Below are positions 27,382-36,513 of a stretch of 64,000 nt of DNA, piece by piece. The stretch's first letter is position 1. Each line of letters begins with the position of its first letter. The notes beneath the pieces were generated by a model. The model had not been told where the DNA came from. It searched no databases and was given only the letters and a program-made list of their open reading frames with translations. Source of the stretch: Lachnoclostridium sp. UBA1175 (GTDB lineage: Bacteria; Bacillota; Clostridia; Lachnospirales; Lachnospiraceae); NCBI GenBank assembly GCA_002311665.1, contig DBYX01000015.1:1-64000 (forward strand). The letters are read 5' to 3'. The translations under genes and the position numbers were made by a program.

Positions 27382-28272
27382 TCACTCCTCCCGGATCAGG
27401 CCCGGGTTGATCATCGGCGCAACCGCATCGGTGATGCGCTTCGCCACGTACGGATTGTTCATCGTGTAAAGATGGATCCCGTCCACACCGCGCGTCACCA
27501 GATCGATGATCTGGTCGATCGCGTAGGCGATGCCGCCCTCGCGGATCGAATCCGGATACGCCTCATAGCGCGCCATCATGCGCGCAAACTTCGCGGGGAT
27601 ACTCGCGCCGCACATCGTGACCATGCGCTCGATCGACGCCTTGCTCGTGCAGGGCATGATGCCCGCCTCGATCGGCACGGTGATGCCTGCCGCGCGCGCC
27701 TTGTCGAGAAACCGGAAATAAGCGTCGTTGTCGAAGAACAGCTGCGACAGCAGATGGTCCGCGCCCGCGTCCACCTTCTTCTTCAGGTTCTCGATGTCCG
27801 CATCGAGCGATGCTGCCTCCATATGCCCCTCGGGGTAGCAGGCTCCCATGATGTGGAAATCGCCCTTCGTCCGCAGGTACGCGATCAGGTCCGAAGCGTG
27901 CGCAAAATCCTTCTGCACCTCGCGCTCGGCATTCGGATTGCGGTCGCCGCGGAGCGCCAGGATATTCTCGATCCCGCGCACCTTCAGCTGCTCGCAGATG
28001 AGGTCGATGTCCTCCTTCGAGTTGTACAGACACGTCAAATGCACTGCCGAGGCGATGCCGTACTTCTTCTCGATGATCTCCGCGATGTCCGCGGTCTTCG
28101 TGTCGGCCGCGCTTCCGCCCGCGCCGTACGTCACGCTGATGAAGTCGGGGTGCAGTCCCTGTAACCCGTCCAGCGTCTTGTAGATCGTCTCGATCGGCAT
28201 ATCCTTCTTCGGGGGAAAGATCTCAAAAGTGAATGCCGTTCTCCCGTTTTTCATAATCTCCGTCAGTTTCAT
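27382..28272 (-). CDS. metF: 5,10-methylenetetrahydrofolate reductase
   Basis: The 296-residue TIM-barrel flavoenzyme contains FEIFPPK with the conserved Glu near the start, SVTYGAGGS, the HLTC strand, LALRGDRN, and a GADHLLSQLFFDN strand. It makes 5-methyltetrahydrofolate for MetH. ATG 28272 has GGAGGG about ten bases upstream. It is the first gene of metF-activation-metH. Its leader holds a large nested hairpin (28305-28373), described separately. Confidence 0.95.
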   Translation of the reverse strand: MKLTEIMKNGRTAFTFEIFPPKKDMPIETIYKTLDGLQGLHPDFISVTYGAGGSAADTKTADIAEIIEKKYGIASAVHLTCLYNSKEDIDLICEQLKVRGIENILALRGDRNPNAEREVQKDFAHASDLIAYLRTKGDFHIMGACYPEGHMEAASLDADIENLKKKVDAGADHLLSQLFFDNDAYFRFLDKARAAGITVPIEAGIMPCTSKASIERMVTMCGASIPAKFARMMARYEAYPDSIREGGIAYAIDQIIDLVTRGVDGIHLYTMNNPYVAKRITDAVAPMINPGLIREE

Positions 28273-28304
28273 CCTGTCAACACCCTCCGGTTTTCTCTTA
28301 TCGC

Positions 28305-28373
28305 GGCATTTTCGCGCGTCCGAAGCGCATATTCCGCGCGTTCGCGCCCGCTTCGCAACCCTCCGAAAATGCC
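28305..28373 (-). other. nested hairpin in the metF leader
   Basis: GGCATTTTCG (28305-28314) pairs perfectly with CGAAAATGCC (28364-28373). Inside, CGAAGCG (28321-28327) pairs with CGCTTCG (28349-28355), and a further GCGCG/CGCGC pair closes the centre. The whole lies between the metK terminator and the metF start. It does not match the SAM-I, SAM-II or T-box sequence patterns that I know. Confidence 0.6.
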
Positions 28374-28409
28374 AAAACACGGGCAAGCCGGAGACCTCCC
28401 ACTTGCCCG
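28374..28409 (-). terminator. metK terminator
   Basis: CGGGCAAG (28380-28387) pairs with CTTGCCCG (28402-28409), with an inner GGAG/CTCC pair, and GTGTTTTG follows on the minus strand. It lies just after the metK stop at 28420. Confidence 0.7.
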
Positions 28410-28419
28410 TTCACTATGC

Positions 28420-29625
28420 TTATCTTACGTACTTCAGAAGTTCGTCAACCTTGTCGGTGCGCTCCCACGGCAGATCGATGTCCGTGCGTCCGAAATGTCC
28501 GTACGCCGCGGTCTGCTTGTAGATCGGGCGGCGCAGATCAAGCATCTTGATGATCCCGCCCGGGCGAAGGTCGAAGACCTTGCGCACGATACCGACCAGC
28601 TCGCTGTCCGAGATCTTGCCGGTGCCGAACGTGTCGATCATAACGGAGGTCGGCTCCGCAACGCCGATCGCGTAGGAAACCTGGATCTCACAGCGCTCCG
28701 CCAACCCGGCAGCAACGATGTTCTTCGCTACATAGCGCGCCGCGTAGCTCGCGGAACGATCAACCTTCGTGCAGTCCTTGCCGGAAAATGCTCCGCCGCC
28801 GTGCCGCGCGTATCCGCCGTAGGTGTCCACGATGATCTTGCGGCCTGTAAGGCCCGAATCACCGTTCGGACCGCCGATGACGAACCGGCCGGTCGGGTTG
28901 ATGTAGAACAGCGTCTCGTCGTCGACCATCTCCGCCGGAAGCACCGGATCGAGAACGTATTTGCGAACGTCCGCGTGAAGCTGTTCCTGCGTCACATCCG
29001 GATCGTGCTGCGTCGAGAGCACCACCGCGTGCAGGTGGACCGGCTTGCCGTTCTCATCGTACTCCACGGTCACCTGGGATTTGCCGTCCGGACGAAGATA
29101 CGGGAGCGTCCCGTTCTTGCGAACCTCGGCAAGTTTCTTCGTGAGCTTGTGCGCCAGGCTGATCGGGTACGGCATCAACTCAGGTGTCTCGTTCGTCGCG
29201 TAGCCGAACATCATACCCTGGTCGCCGGCACCGACCTCGGTGTCCTCCTTGCGGCTTCCGCCGGCCGCGCCGCCGTCCGCCTCCTTCGCCTCCAGCGCCT
29301 TGTTGACGCCCATCGCGATATCCGCCGACTGCTCGTCAAGCGCCACGATGACACCGCATGTGTCCGCGTCAAATCCGTATTTGGCGCGCGTGTAACCGAT
29401 CTCGCGGATCGTGTCGCGCACCGTCTTCTGAATATCCACATACCCGTCGGTCGAGATCTCGCCCATCACCAGCACAAGGCCGGTCGTGATCGCCGTCTCG
29501 CAGGCAACGCGGCTCATCGGATCCTGTGCGATCAGCGCGTCCAGCACTGCGTCCGAAATCTGGTCGCAGATCTTATCGGGATGCCCCTCTGTCACCGACT
29601 CAGAAGTGAACAGTCTCTTTTCCAT
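28420..29625 (-). CDS. metK: S-adenosylmethionine synthetase
   Basis: The 401-residue enzyme starts MEKRLFTSESVTEGHPDK and has the signatures GAGDQGMMFGYA and GGGAFSGKD. It makes AdoMet from methionine and ATP. ATG 29625 has GGAGGAG seven bases upstream. Its terminator at 28374-28409 separates it from metF, and no SAM riboswitch is visible in the 130 bases upstream. The grouping with metF, metH and the activation gene covers the whole methionine cycle apart from homocysteine recycling. Confidence 0.97.
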   Translation of the reverse strand: MEKRLFTSESVTEGHPDKICDQISDAVLDALIAQDPMSRVACETAITTGLVLVMGEISTDGYVDIQKTVRDTIREIGYTRAKYGFDADTCGVIVALDEQSADIAMGVNKALEAKEADGGAAGGSRKEDTEVGAGDQGMMFGYATNETPELMPYPISLAHKLTKKLAEVRKNGTLPYLRPDGKSQVTVEYDENGKPVHLHAVVLSTQHDPDVTQEQLHADVRKYVLDPVLPAEMVDDETLFYINPTGRFVIGGPNGDSGLTGRKIIVDTYGGYARHGGGAFSGKDCTKVDRSASYAARYVAKNIVAAGLAERCEIQVSYAIGVAEPTSVMIDTFGTGKISDSELVGIVRKVFDLRPGGIIKMLDLRRPIYKQTAAYGHFGRTDIDLPWERTDKVDELLKYVR

Positions 29626-29758
29626 GAAATCATCTCCTCCGCCGGGATTCCCCCGGATTGATATCGGCAAAGCCGCTTCTGTCACGGCATGTCAGTCGCC
29701 GTCGCAGAAACGTCCTTGCGGAATTTCTATTATTGTTTATTTGCGGAAAATAAAGTCT

Positions 29759-31051
29759 TTACGGTTTCTCGTCGTTCACGGTTTCCTTCGTGATGTCCGC
29801 TCCGATCCCGCGTAGCTTGCCGTCAAAATCCTCGTAGCCGCGCTCAATGTAATCGATCCAGTCGAGCGTGGTCGTGCCGTCCGCCGAAAGCGCGGCGATA
29901 GTCAGCGCAGCGCCCGCGCGCAGGTCCGGAACATCGATCTTCGTTCCGTGCACGGCCTCAACGCCGTGGATCTTCGCGGTCTTGTTGTCCTTCACCTCGA
30001 TGTCGGCACCCATTTTCCGAAGCTCCTCGACATAGCGGAAGCGGTTCTCGAATATGTTCTCCGTGACAGTGCTGTTACCGTTGCCGAGCATCAGCACAAC
30101 CGTGATCTGCGGCTGCATATCCGTCGGGAAGCCGGGGTACACGCGTGTGCGGACCGTCGACGATCCGAGTCTCGAGTTCTCGTCCGAGACGATGCGCACT
30201 TCGGTGCCGCTCTCGAACTCCTCCACCTTCACGCCGATTTCCTCCAGCTTGGACGAGATGGCCTCCAGGTGCCTCGGTATGACATTTTTCAAAACAACAT
30301 CGCCCTTCGCCGCCGCGACTGCGCACATGAACGTGCCCGCCTCGATCTGGTCGGGGATGATGGAATACTCCGTGCCCTTCAGCGAATCGACGCCGAAGAT
30401 ACGAATGACATCGGTACCGGCGCCCTTGATGCGCGCGCCCATACTGTTCAGGAAGTTCGCCACATCAACGATGTGCGGCTCCTTCGCTGCGTTCTCGATC
30501 GTTGTCGTGCCCTTGGCCAGCACGGCTGCCAGCATAATGTTGATCGTCGCTCCCACGCTCGCGACATCGAGGAAAATTCCGTTTCCGTGCAGTTCACTCA
30601 CGCTCGCATAGATGCAATTCTCGTCCTCGTTCTCGTCACACTGCACGCCGAGTGCGCGCAAACCCTTCAGATGCTGGTCGATCGGTCTCGAACCGATGTC
30701 GCATCCTCCCGGCATCGCAACCTGTGCACGCCCCTTCTTGCCGACAAGCGCGCCGAGCAGATAATAGGACGCACGGATCTTCTGAATGACTTCCGAATTG
30801 ACGATCACCGAAGAGATCGTCTTGCCGCAGATCACGACCTTGTGCGGATCAACGCGATCCACCGTAGCTCCGATGCCCGCGATCGCGTCGAGCAACACAT
30901 TGATGTCGCTGACATCCGGCAGATTCTCGATGGTGACCGGCTCGTCCGTCAAAATTGCACCCGCGATAATGCCGAGGGCCGCGTTCTTCGCGCCGCCGAT
31001 CACGACTTCTCCATGCAATGGCTTGCCGCCGTTAATGATATACCGATTCAT
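29759..31051 (-). CDS. murA: UDP-N-acetylglucosamine 1-carboxyvinyltransferase
   Basis: The 430-residue enzyme of the first committed step in peptidoglycan synthesis has Lys22 in GGAKNAAL and Cys117 in MPGGCDIGSRP, the cysteine alkylated by fosfomycin. It also has EAGTF and a PGFPTDMQPQ motif. The presence of Cys predicts fosfomycin sensitivity at this site. It is preceded by the TPR gene on the same strand (103 bases). Confidence 0.97.
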   Translation of the reverse strand: MNRYIINGGKPLHGEVVIGGAKNAALGIIAGAILTDEPVTIENLPDVSDINVLLDAIAGIGATVDRVDPHKVVICGKTISSVIVNSEVIQKIRASYYLLGALVGKKGRAQVAMPGGCDIGSRPIDQHLKGLRALGVQCDENEDENCIYASVSELHGNGIFLDVASVGATINIMLAAVLAKGTTTIENAAKEPHIVDVANFLNSMGARIKGAGTDVIRIFGVDSLKGTEYSIIPDQIEAGTFMCAVAAAKGDVVLKNVIPRHLEAISSKLEEIGVKVEEFESGTEVRIVSDENSRLGSSTVRTRVYPGFPTDMQPQITVVLMLGNGNSTVTENIFENRFRYVEELRKMGADIEVKDNKTAKIHGVEAVHGTKIDVPDLRAGAALTIAALSADGTTTLDWIDYIERGYEDFDGKLRGIGADITKETVNDEKP

Positions 31052-31153
31052 ACTCTTTCGTCAGGCAACCCGACTGTCCTCCAAGCATAATAGTTGGTAG
31101 CTGTTACAAACAATTTCAATCCTTGTTCGAACTCTTCCGTCCGCTTTCGCGGA

Positions 31154-32992
31154 TTATTTGTTTTCTTTGCCTCCGATATCCTTCAGCAGGTTGAAGAGCA
31201 TCTTCTCCATATCCTCGTCGGGAATGTCCTGCTTTTCCTTCACGCACGGCACAACCTGTGTGTCCGCCATCATCTTGTCCGAGTCGTCCTCGTCCTCCGC
31301 AGGCTGGCCCATCGCCTCCTCGGTCGCGGTGCACACCTCGTTGCCGATCCGCTCTGCAACCGCCTCAAGTTCCGCGTCCGCGTAATCGCTCTCCGCGATC
31401 ACCACGTCACCCGCCTCGTCACCGGACTCGTCCTCCGGAAAATTCTCCTCGTCGCAGTCCTCGTCGTCCTCGGAATCCTCGTCGGCTTCGTCCTCGTCGG
31501 CGTCTTCCTCATCGGAATCCTCCTCAAGGTCCTCCTCGAGGTCGTCATAGTCATCGGACTCCTCGTCATCACCGAAACCGTCGTCGAAATCCTCGTCGAT
31601 CTCAGCCTCGTCGTCCTCGTCCTCTATATCAGATTCATCGGCGTCAACTTCTTCGTCGGCGTCGACTTCTTCGGCCTCTTCGTCAGCCTCAGCCTCATCG
31701 TCCTCGTCATCAGCTTCGTCGTCTTCAGCTTCGTCATCCGCCTCTGCTTCGTCGTCGGTGTCTTCGGCATCGGCTGCGTCGTCGTCTGCCTCTGCTTCGT
31801 CGTCGGTGTCGTCGGCTTCGTCGGCATCGGCTGTGTCGTCGTCCGCCTCTGCCTCATCTTCCTCTGCCTCATCGTCGGCTTCATCCTCAGCCTCATCGGC
31901 GTCATCGTCAGCCTCTTCTTCGGCCTCTTCCTCGTCCTCGTCGTCATCGTCATCGTCATCGAAGATAACTCTGTCGATCTTACCTGCGAGCGACTCCGGA
32001 AGTACATATGTGCGGCGATACGCTTCGAGCTCATCGCCCGTCAGCTCATCGTCATCGTCATCATCGTCATCATCAACCGCCGCTGCGGCAACCGCTGCGA
32101 CCGTCTCCGGGACAGCCTCGCTCGCGTCGTCCGCGGGCACCTCGTCCGCCTCATCGTCGTCATCGTCCTCCGCGAAGAGGGAGCGGTCCTCACCCGCCGG
32201 CTCGTGCAGCGACAGAAACTCCGGCGTGCGGAGATAAGGCTCCGGATGTGCCGGCATCGCCTGTGCGATCGATTTCTCGTCGACCGTCTCGTTCGCCACG
32301 GCCTCGGCACGCGCATTTTCCTCGAGAAGGGCGGAAACGTCGTCCATCAGCGACTCGACGTTGGCCGTCGTGTCGAAAGGCTCCTCCGTCGCCTCGGGAG
32401 CGGCCGCCGGGGTCTCCGGCTCGATGTCCGTCTCGCAGGCGTCGAGCAGGACGCGCGCCTTCCCGGAAACCTCGGAATCCGGAAAATATTTCATGATCTG
32501 GTGGCATTCCTTCGCGCACGCTTCTCGGTCGTTATTCTTATAGTATGCCTTGGCAAGCTCGAGCGCCCACACGTCGGTGTACTCCTCGTTCTTCAGCTTT
32601 GCCAGGCTCTTGATCAAAAACTCCGGATCCTTGCCGAGCATGCAGTCCACGCGGTAACGGTAGACGAGACGCTCCGGGTTCTCCGGCTCCATCCGACGGA
32701 ACTCGCGGAGATACTGCTCCGCTTCCTTCGGCTCCTTAAGTTTCAGACAAATCTCAATCAGGCCGGTCATCACCTTGTGGGTTTTGTTCCGGCCGTACAT
32801 CTCAAGATACAATTCCTTGGCGTCCTCAAAACGCCCCTTCTTCATATACGCCTCCGCGATCGCGGAAAGGTCGTACACGGAAGCCACCTTCTCGGGATTG
32901 ATCCGCTCCGCGATCTCGATCGCTTCGTCGTAGTTCTTCTCGCGGACCAATTTCTTAACTGCATTGACTTTCGCAGTCGTTGTCAGTAGCAT
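31154..32992 (-). CDS. TPR protein with a hyperacidic disordered region
   Basis: The protein has about 612 residues. The first 190 form helical TPR-like repeats (AEAYMKKGRFEDAKELYLEM, LAKAYYKNNDREACAKE and similar). A linker rich in Pro, Glu and Ala follows. Residues about 345-545 are almost entirely Asp, Glu and Ala, with runs of seven to nine acidic residues. A short ordered tail ends MEKMLFNLLKDIGG. There is no signal peptide or membrane segment, so it is likely cytosolic. I do not know its function; TPRs bind partner peptides, and acidic tails can mimic nucleic acid or act as chaperone tails. ATG 32992 has AGAGGAG upstream. Its coding DNA shows GTCGTC-type repetition. Confidence 0.8.
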   Translation of the reverse strand: MLLTTTAKVNAVKKLVREKNYDEAIEIAERINPEKVASVYDLSAIAEAYMKKGRFEDAKELYLEMYGRNKTHKVMTGLIEICLKLKEPKEAEQYLREFRRMEPENPERLVYRYRVDCMLGKDPEFLIKSLAKLKNEEYTDVWALELAKAYYKNNDREACAKECHQIMKYFPDSEVSGKARVLLDACETDIEPETPAAAPEATEEPFDTTANVESLMDDVSALLEENARAEAVANETVDEKSIAQAMPAHPEPYLRTPEFLSLHEPAGEDRSLFAEDDDDDEADEVPADDASEAVPETVAAVAAAAVDDDDDDDDDELTGDELEAYRRTYVLPESLAGKIDRVIFDDDDDDDEDEEEAEEEADDDADEAEDEADDEAEEDEAEADDDTADADEADDTDDEAEADDDAADAEDTDDEAEADDEAEDDEADDEDDEAEADEEAEEVDADEEVDADESDIEDEDDEAEIDEDFDDGFGDDEESDDYDDLEEDLEEDSDEEDADEDEADEDSEDDEDCDEENFPEDESGDEAGDVVIAESDYADAELEAVAERIGNEVCTATEEAMGQPAEDEDDSDKMMADTQVVPCVKEKQDIPDEDMEKMLFNLLKDIGGKENK

Positions 32993-33063
32993 TGTTGCTC
33001 TCCTCTCGTATGAAAGCGCTGATGCGACAGCTTGTATTCCCCTTGACACTTTATAAAAAACAA

Positions 33064-33330
33064 AAGCCGTGCGAAGTGCGTCGAAACGCCTTTCCGGACG
33101 TTACCATAGCAGTTGACTCGGCTCAGGTGTACTCGCGGCGCATGAGAGGGTTCGCTTAGTGCTGCTGTATTCCTACCCTGACACGGTTCACAAATTCTCA
33201 TCGCGCGAGGCCCAAGCTTCAACGTTACTTACTACGGGCAGCTCCAAATCGGACGCCCCTCGGCACATCATCACCCCTGCTGTAGCGGATTGCAGGTACA
33301 GGGCACCGCTATCTCCCCGGTTGCACGGCA
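33064..33330 (-). ncRNA. ffs: signal recognition particle RNA, large type
   Basis: The minus strand matches Firmicute scRNA from end to end. GCCGTGC at the 5' end pairs with GCACGGC at the 3' end. An Alu domain with GGGGAGATAGCGGTGCCCTG and CTGCAATCCGCTACAGCAGG follows. The SRP54-binding arm has GTGTCAGG, a GTA-GGAA-TAC apical tetraloop, and CAGCAGCAC. A T-rich tail (33052-33063) ends it. Length is about 267 bases, as in Bacillus. With Ffh it targets membrane and secreted proteins. Open frames across this stretch are artefacts. Confidence 0.95.
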
Positions 33331-33335
33331 CAATA

Positions 33336-33364
33336 AGTATAATGGTTTTCTATATAATTGTCAA
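33336..33364 (-). promoter_or_regulatory. promoter of the SRP RNA
   Basis: Perfect -35 TTGACA (33359-33364), 17-bp spacer and TATACT (33336-33341), with the RNA start about six bases downstream. Confidence 0.9.
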
Positions 33365-33678
33365 CCAGAATCAAGACGGGCGGGAAAGTCGTTTCCGCCT
33401 GTCGGGACAAAAGAAAAACACCACCATTCGTCAGAATGATGGCGTTTTCCGGAGAAGGTATTTTTGTTACTTGGGGTGTAGCAAAAACTATATAATGTAT
33501 TGGGGTTTACGCCCATTATAATACCACCGATAAGCACAGATGTGTGCACAAACATTACAAAAAGCACAAAAAGTTTTTGTGCAGTTTGACGGCAACCTTT
33601 CGTCAATGTGACTGATTCGCATCAAAATATAGTGTTATATTTCGACTTTTCCCGTCAGGTTGCACAATCGGAGCATTT
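33365..33678. other. AT-rich intergenic stretch with several palindromes
   Basis: No gene is supported. A hairpin at 33416-33448 with a T-rich minus-strand tail may end the feo transcript. A perfect palindrome GCACAAAAA-G-TTTTTGTGC lies at 33564-33582, and TTGACG/CGTCAA form an inverted pair at about 33587-33606. TATAAT-like elements occur near 33490 and 33515 without good -35 partners. One open frame of 81 residues on the minus strand lacks a start site and is probably noise. Confidence 0.5.
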
Positions 33679-33891
33679 TTACCCGTTTTTCCGCTCCGCG
33701 GATCCGCCCTCCTGCGGCTTCCCGCTCTGCGCGTGGCATATCCCCCGGGAGGCGCAGTTCTCACATCCGCAGCCGCAAGAGCTCCTGCCCGCGAGCCGGT
33801 CGCGGATCTGCTTCCGGATGATCAGCACGACGATGACGATCAGGATGATCGACACGATGATCGTTGCAAGATTGTCGGTAAGCCATCCCAT
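33679..33891 (-). CDS. FeoB-associated Cys-rich membrane protein
   Basis: The 70-residue protein has one membrane helix (about 8-26) and a cysteine-rich tail with CGCGCENCASRGIC. This matches the small FeoB-associated family found just after feoB in Firmicutes. It probably helps ferrous iron uptake, perhaps by holding iron or metal at the pore. It lies 29 bases after feoB and is the last gene of the operon. Confidence 0.9.
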   Translation of the reverse strand: MGWLTDNLATIIVSIILIVIVVLIIRKQIRDRLAGRSSCGCGCENCASRGICHAQSGKPQEGGSAERKNG

Positions 33892-33920
33892 AGAACACGA
33901 CCTCCTTTTCTTTTCAGGTT

Positions 33921-36425
33921 TTATTTTCTGCCGATCGACTCGATCTTCTTCGCGTCTCTCGTCGTCAGTGTGGTAGCTTCATAATACTTCTTAACGAACA
34001 ACATGTAAAGCATTCCGAGCAAGATCAGGGCCGCCGCGATCACGCCGATCACATTCGCACCGCCGGCGAACAGTCTGCAGAACTGCGTGATCATCAGAGC
34101 GATCGCATACGCGAAGCCGCACTGATACAGGATCGCGAACCAGGTCCATTTTGCGTTGTTCATCTCGCGGCGGATCGCACCGATCGCCGCGAAGCAGGGC
34201 GCGCAGAGCAGGTTGAACACAAGGAACGCAAAGCCCGTGATCCTCGTGAACGCCGCACCAACGCCCGCGATGTCGCCGTAGAGGATGCCCATCGTGCCGA
34301 CGATATTTTCCTTCGCAACGAGACCCGTGACGGACGCCACAGCCGCCTGCCAGTTGCCGAAGCCGAGCGGCTTGAAGATCCATGCGATGCCGCCGCCGAT
34401 CGCCGCCAGGATCGAGTTGTCGATCTCGTCCTCCGCAAGCATGCGGAACTCACCGTCCACCCAGCCGAAGAACGAGGTGAACCACACGACGATCGTCGAG
34501 AGCAAAATGATGGTGCCCGCCTTCTTGATGAACGACCAGCCGCGCTCCCACATCGAGCGGAGCACGTTGCCAAGCGTCGGCATATGGTACGCCGGCAGCT
34601 CCATGACGAACGGCGCCGGATTGCCTGCGAAAAGCCTCGTCTTCTTCAGCATGATACCCGAGATGACGATGGCCGCCATGCCGATGAAGTACGCCGAGGT
34701 GGAGATCCACGCGCTGCCGCCGAAGATCGCACCCGCGATCATCGCGATGAACGGAACCTTCGCGCCGCACGGGATAAATGTCGTGGTCATGATCGTCATA
34801 CGGCGGTCGCGCTCATTTTCGATCGTGCGCGACGCCATGATGCCCGGCACACCGCAGCCGACGCCGACAAGCATCGGGATGAAGGATTTGCCGGAGAGGC
34901 CGAACTTGCGGAACACACGGTCGAGCACGAACGCGATACGAGCCATATAGCCGCAGGCCTCCAGGAACGCCAGCAGGAAGAACAGAACAAGCATCTGCGG
35001 CACGAAGCCGAGCACCGCGCCGACGCCGGCGACGATACCGTCGAGGATCAGGCCCTTGAGCCAGTCCGCGCAGCCGATCTTATCGAGAAGCGACTCGATC
35101 AGGGACGGGATCCCGGGCACCCACACGCCGTAGTTCGCGGGGTCCACGCCGCCCTCGTACTTCTCATACATCGCGATCGCATTCTTCACATCGTCCGGGG
35201 AGGCTGTCTCTTCGCTCTCCTCCAGCGTCTCCTCGTCGACCAGAGTGTACGGCACGTCGCCGTCCACTTTGCCGGCCACCTCACGGAGCGCAGCCACTGC
35301 CGCCGCGGCATCGTAGTCCTCCGCCTCGGAATCCATCGCATTTTCCGCTGCCTCTGTGTCAACGCCGGCCTCCGCCGCCTTCGCGATCAAACCTTCCAGG
35401 ATCGCATCCGTGTCGCCGTACTCCTCCTCGGCGTCCTCCGTCGCGCCGCAGCCGATGCCGAGCAGATGCCAGCCGTCACCGAACAGTCCGTCGTTCGCCC
35501 AGTCGGTCGCCGGAGCGCCGACACCGACCATCGCGATCCAGTAGATCAAAAACATCACCGCCGCGAAGATCGGAAGTCCGAGCCAGCGGTTTGTCACGAT
35601 CCTGTCGATCTTGTCCGAAGCGGACAGCTCGCCGCTCTTCGCCTTCTTGCAGCAAGACCGGATGACGTCCGCAATGTATACATAGCGGTCGTTCGTGATG
35701 ATACTCTCCGCGTCGTCGTCGAGCTCCTTCTCCGCCGCCGCAATATCCTTCTCGATGTGCGCAAGTGTCTCCTGCGGGATCTTGAGGTCCTCCAGGATCT
35801 TCTCGTCGCGCTCGAAGATCTTCACCGCATAAAATCTCTGCTGCTCCTCGGGCAGGTCGTGCACGACCGCCTCCTCGATGTGTGCGATCGCGTGCTCCAC
35901 AGGCCCGGAAAATGAGTGCTGCGGAACGCCGGCAGGCTTGCCCGCCGCTGCCACTGCCGCCTTAGCTGCCTCGTCGATGCCGGTCTCCCTGAGCGCCGAG
36001 ATCTCCACGACCTCGCAGCCCAGCACCTTCGCGAGGCGCTTGGTGTCGATGCGGTCCCCGTTTTTCGCGACAACGTCCATCATATTGATCGCGACGACAA
36101 CCGGGATCCCGGTCTCCAGGAGCTGTGTCGTGAGGTACAGGTTTCTCTCGAGGTTGGTTCCGTCGACGATGTTGAGGATGGCCTCCGGCCGCTCCCCGAG
36201 CAGATAGTTCCGCGCCACGACCTCCTCGAGGGTGTACGGCGAAAGCGAGTAGATACCGGGCAGGTCGACGATCGTCACGTCGTCGTGCTTCTTCAGCTTG
36301 CCCTCCTTCTTCTCCACCGTGACGCCGGGCCAGTTTCCTACGAACTGGTTGGAGCCGGTCAGCGCGTTGAAAAGCGTTGTCTTGCCGCTGTTGGGGTTGC
36401 CCGCCAGCGCGATTCTGATGTTCAT
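33921..36425 (-). CDS. feoB: ferrous iron transporter FeoB
   Basis: The 834-residue protein has an N-terminal G domain with G1 GNPNSGKTT, a DLPGIYSLSPYT stretch around G3, G4 NMMD and a helical GDI domain, then a membrane core with two Gate motifs. The first Gate motif contains GCGVPGIMASR, and the second, later one contains LLCAPCFAAIGAIRRE. Between the first and second membrane parts (about residues 315-420) is an unusual acidic, Ala-rich insert of about 100 residues that most FeoB lack. It imports Fe2+ driven by GTP hydrolysis control. An inverted repeat resembling the feoA operator lies upstream (36476-36493). Confidence 0.96.
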   Translation of the reverse strand: MNIRIALAGNPNSGKTTLFNALTGSNQFVGNWPGVTVEKKEGKLKKHDDVTIVDLPGIYSLSPYTLEEVVARNYLLGERPEAILNIVDGTNLERNLYLTTQLLETGIPVVVAINMMDVVAKNGDRIDTKRLAKVLGCEVVEISALRETGIDEAAKAAVAAAGKPAGVPQHSFSGPVEHAIAHIEEAVVHDLPEEQQRFYAVKIFERDEKILEDLKIPQETLAHIEKDIAAAEKELDDDAESIITNDRYVYIADVIRSCCKKAKSGELSASDKIDRIVTNRWLGLPIFAAVMFLIYWIAMVGVGAPATDWANDGLFGDGWHLLGIGCGATEDAEEEYGDTDAILEGLIAKAAEAGVDTEAAENAMDSEAEDYDAAAAVAALREVAGKVDGDVPYTLVDEETLEESEETASPDDVKNAIAMYEKYEGGVDPANYGVWVPGIPSLIESLLDKIGCADWLKGLILDGIVAGVGAVLGFVPQMLVLFFLLAFLEACGYMARIAFVLDRVFRKFGLSGKSFIPMLVGVGCGVPGIMASRTIENERDRRMTIMTTTFIPCGAKVPFIAMIAGAIFGGSAWISTSAYFIGMAAIVISGIMLKKTRLFAGNPAPFVMELPAYHMPTLGNVLRSMWERGWSFIKKAGTIILLSTIVVWFTSFFGWVDGEFRMLAEDEIDNSILAAIGGGIAWIFKPLGFGNWQAAVASVTGLVAKENIVGTMGILYGDIAGVGAAFTRITGFAFLVFNLLCAPCFAAIGAIRREMNNAKWTWFAILYQCGFAYAIALMITQFCRLFAGGANVIGVIAAALILLGMLYMLFVKKYYEATTLTTRDAKKIESIGRK

Positions 36426-36475
36426 AAAGTCCTATCCCTTTCCGTAAAATAAGTTCGTCCGCTGTTTCCTTCTTT

Positions 36476-36493
36476 GGTTACTCAAAGGTAACC
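36476..36493 (-). promoter_or_regulatory. putative iron operator upstream of feoB
   Basis: GGTTAC (36476-36481), six bases, GTAACC (36488-36493). It has the same architecture as the inverted repeat in the feoA promoter at 37102-37119. It lies between feoA and feoB; no clear -10 accompanies it, so whether feoB has its own promoter is unsure. Confidence 0.55.
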
Positions 36494-36513
36494 CTTAGTC
36501 AAAAATAAAAAGT

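Noticed and set aside
29626..29758. SAM riboswitch before metK
   Set aside because: The 130-base leader lacks the conserved S-box sequences and stems; only a weak hairpin near 29735 is seen.
33159..33521. Plus-strand frame of 120 residues
   Set aside because: It overlaps the SRP RNA and its promoter, which match the known RNA in sequence and structure.
33361..33606. Minus-strand frame of 81 residues upstream of the SRP RNA
   Set aside because: No ribosome binding site, overlaps the SRP promoter and a hairpin, and has no protein-like motif.
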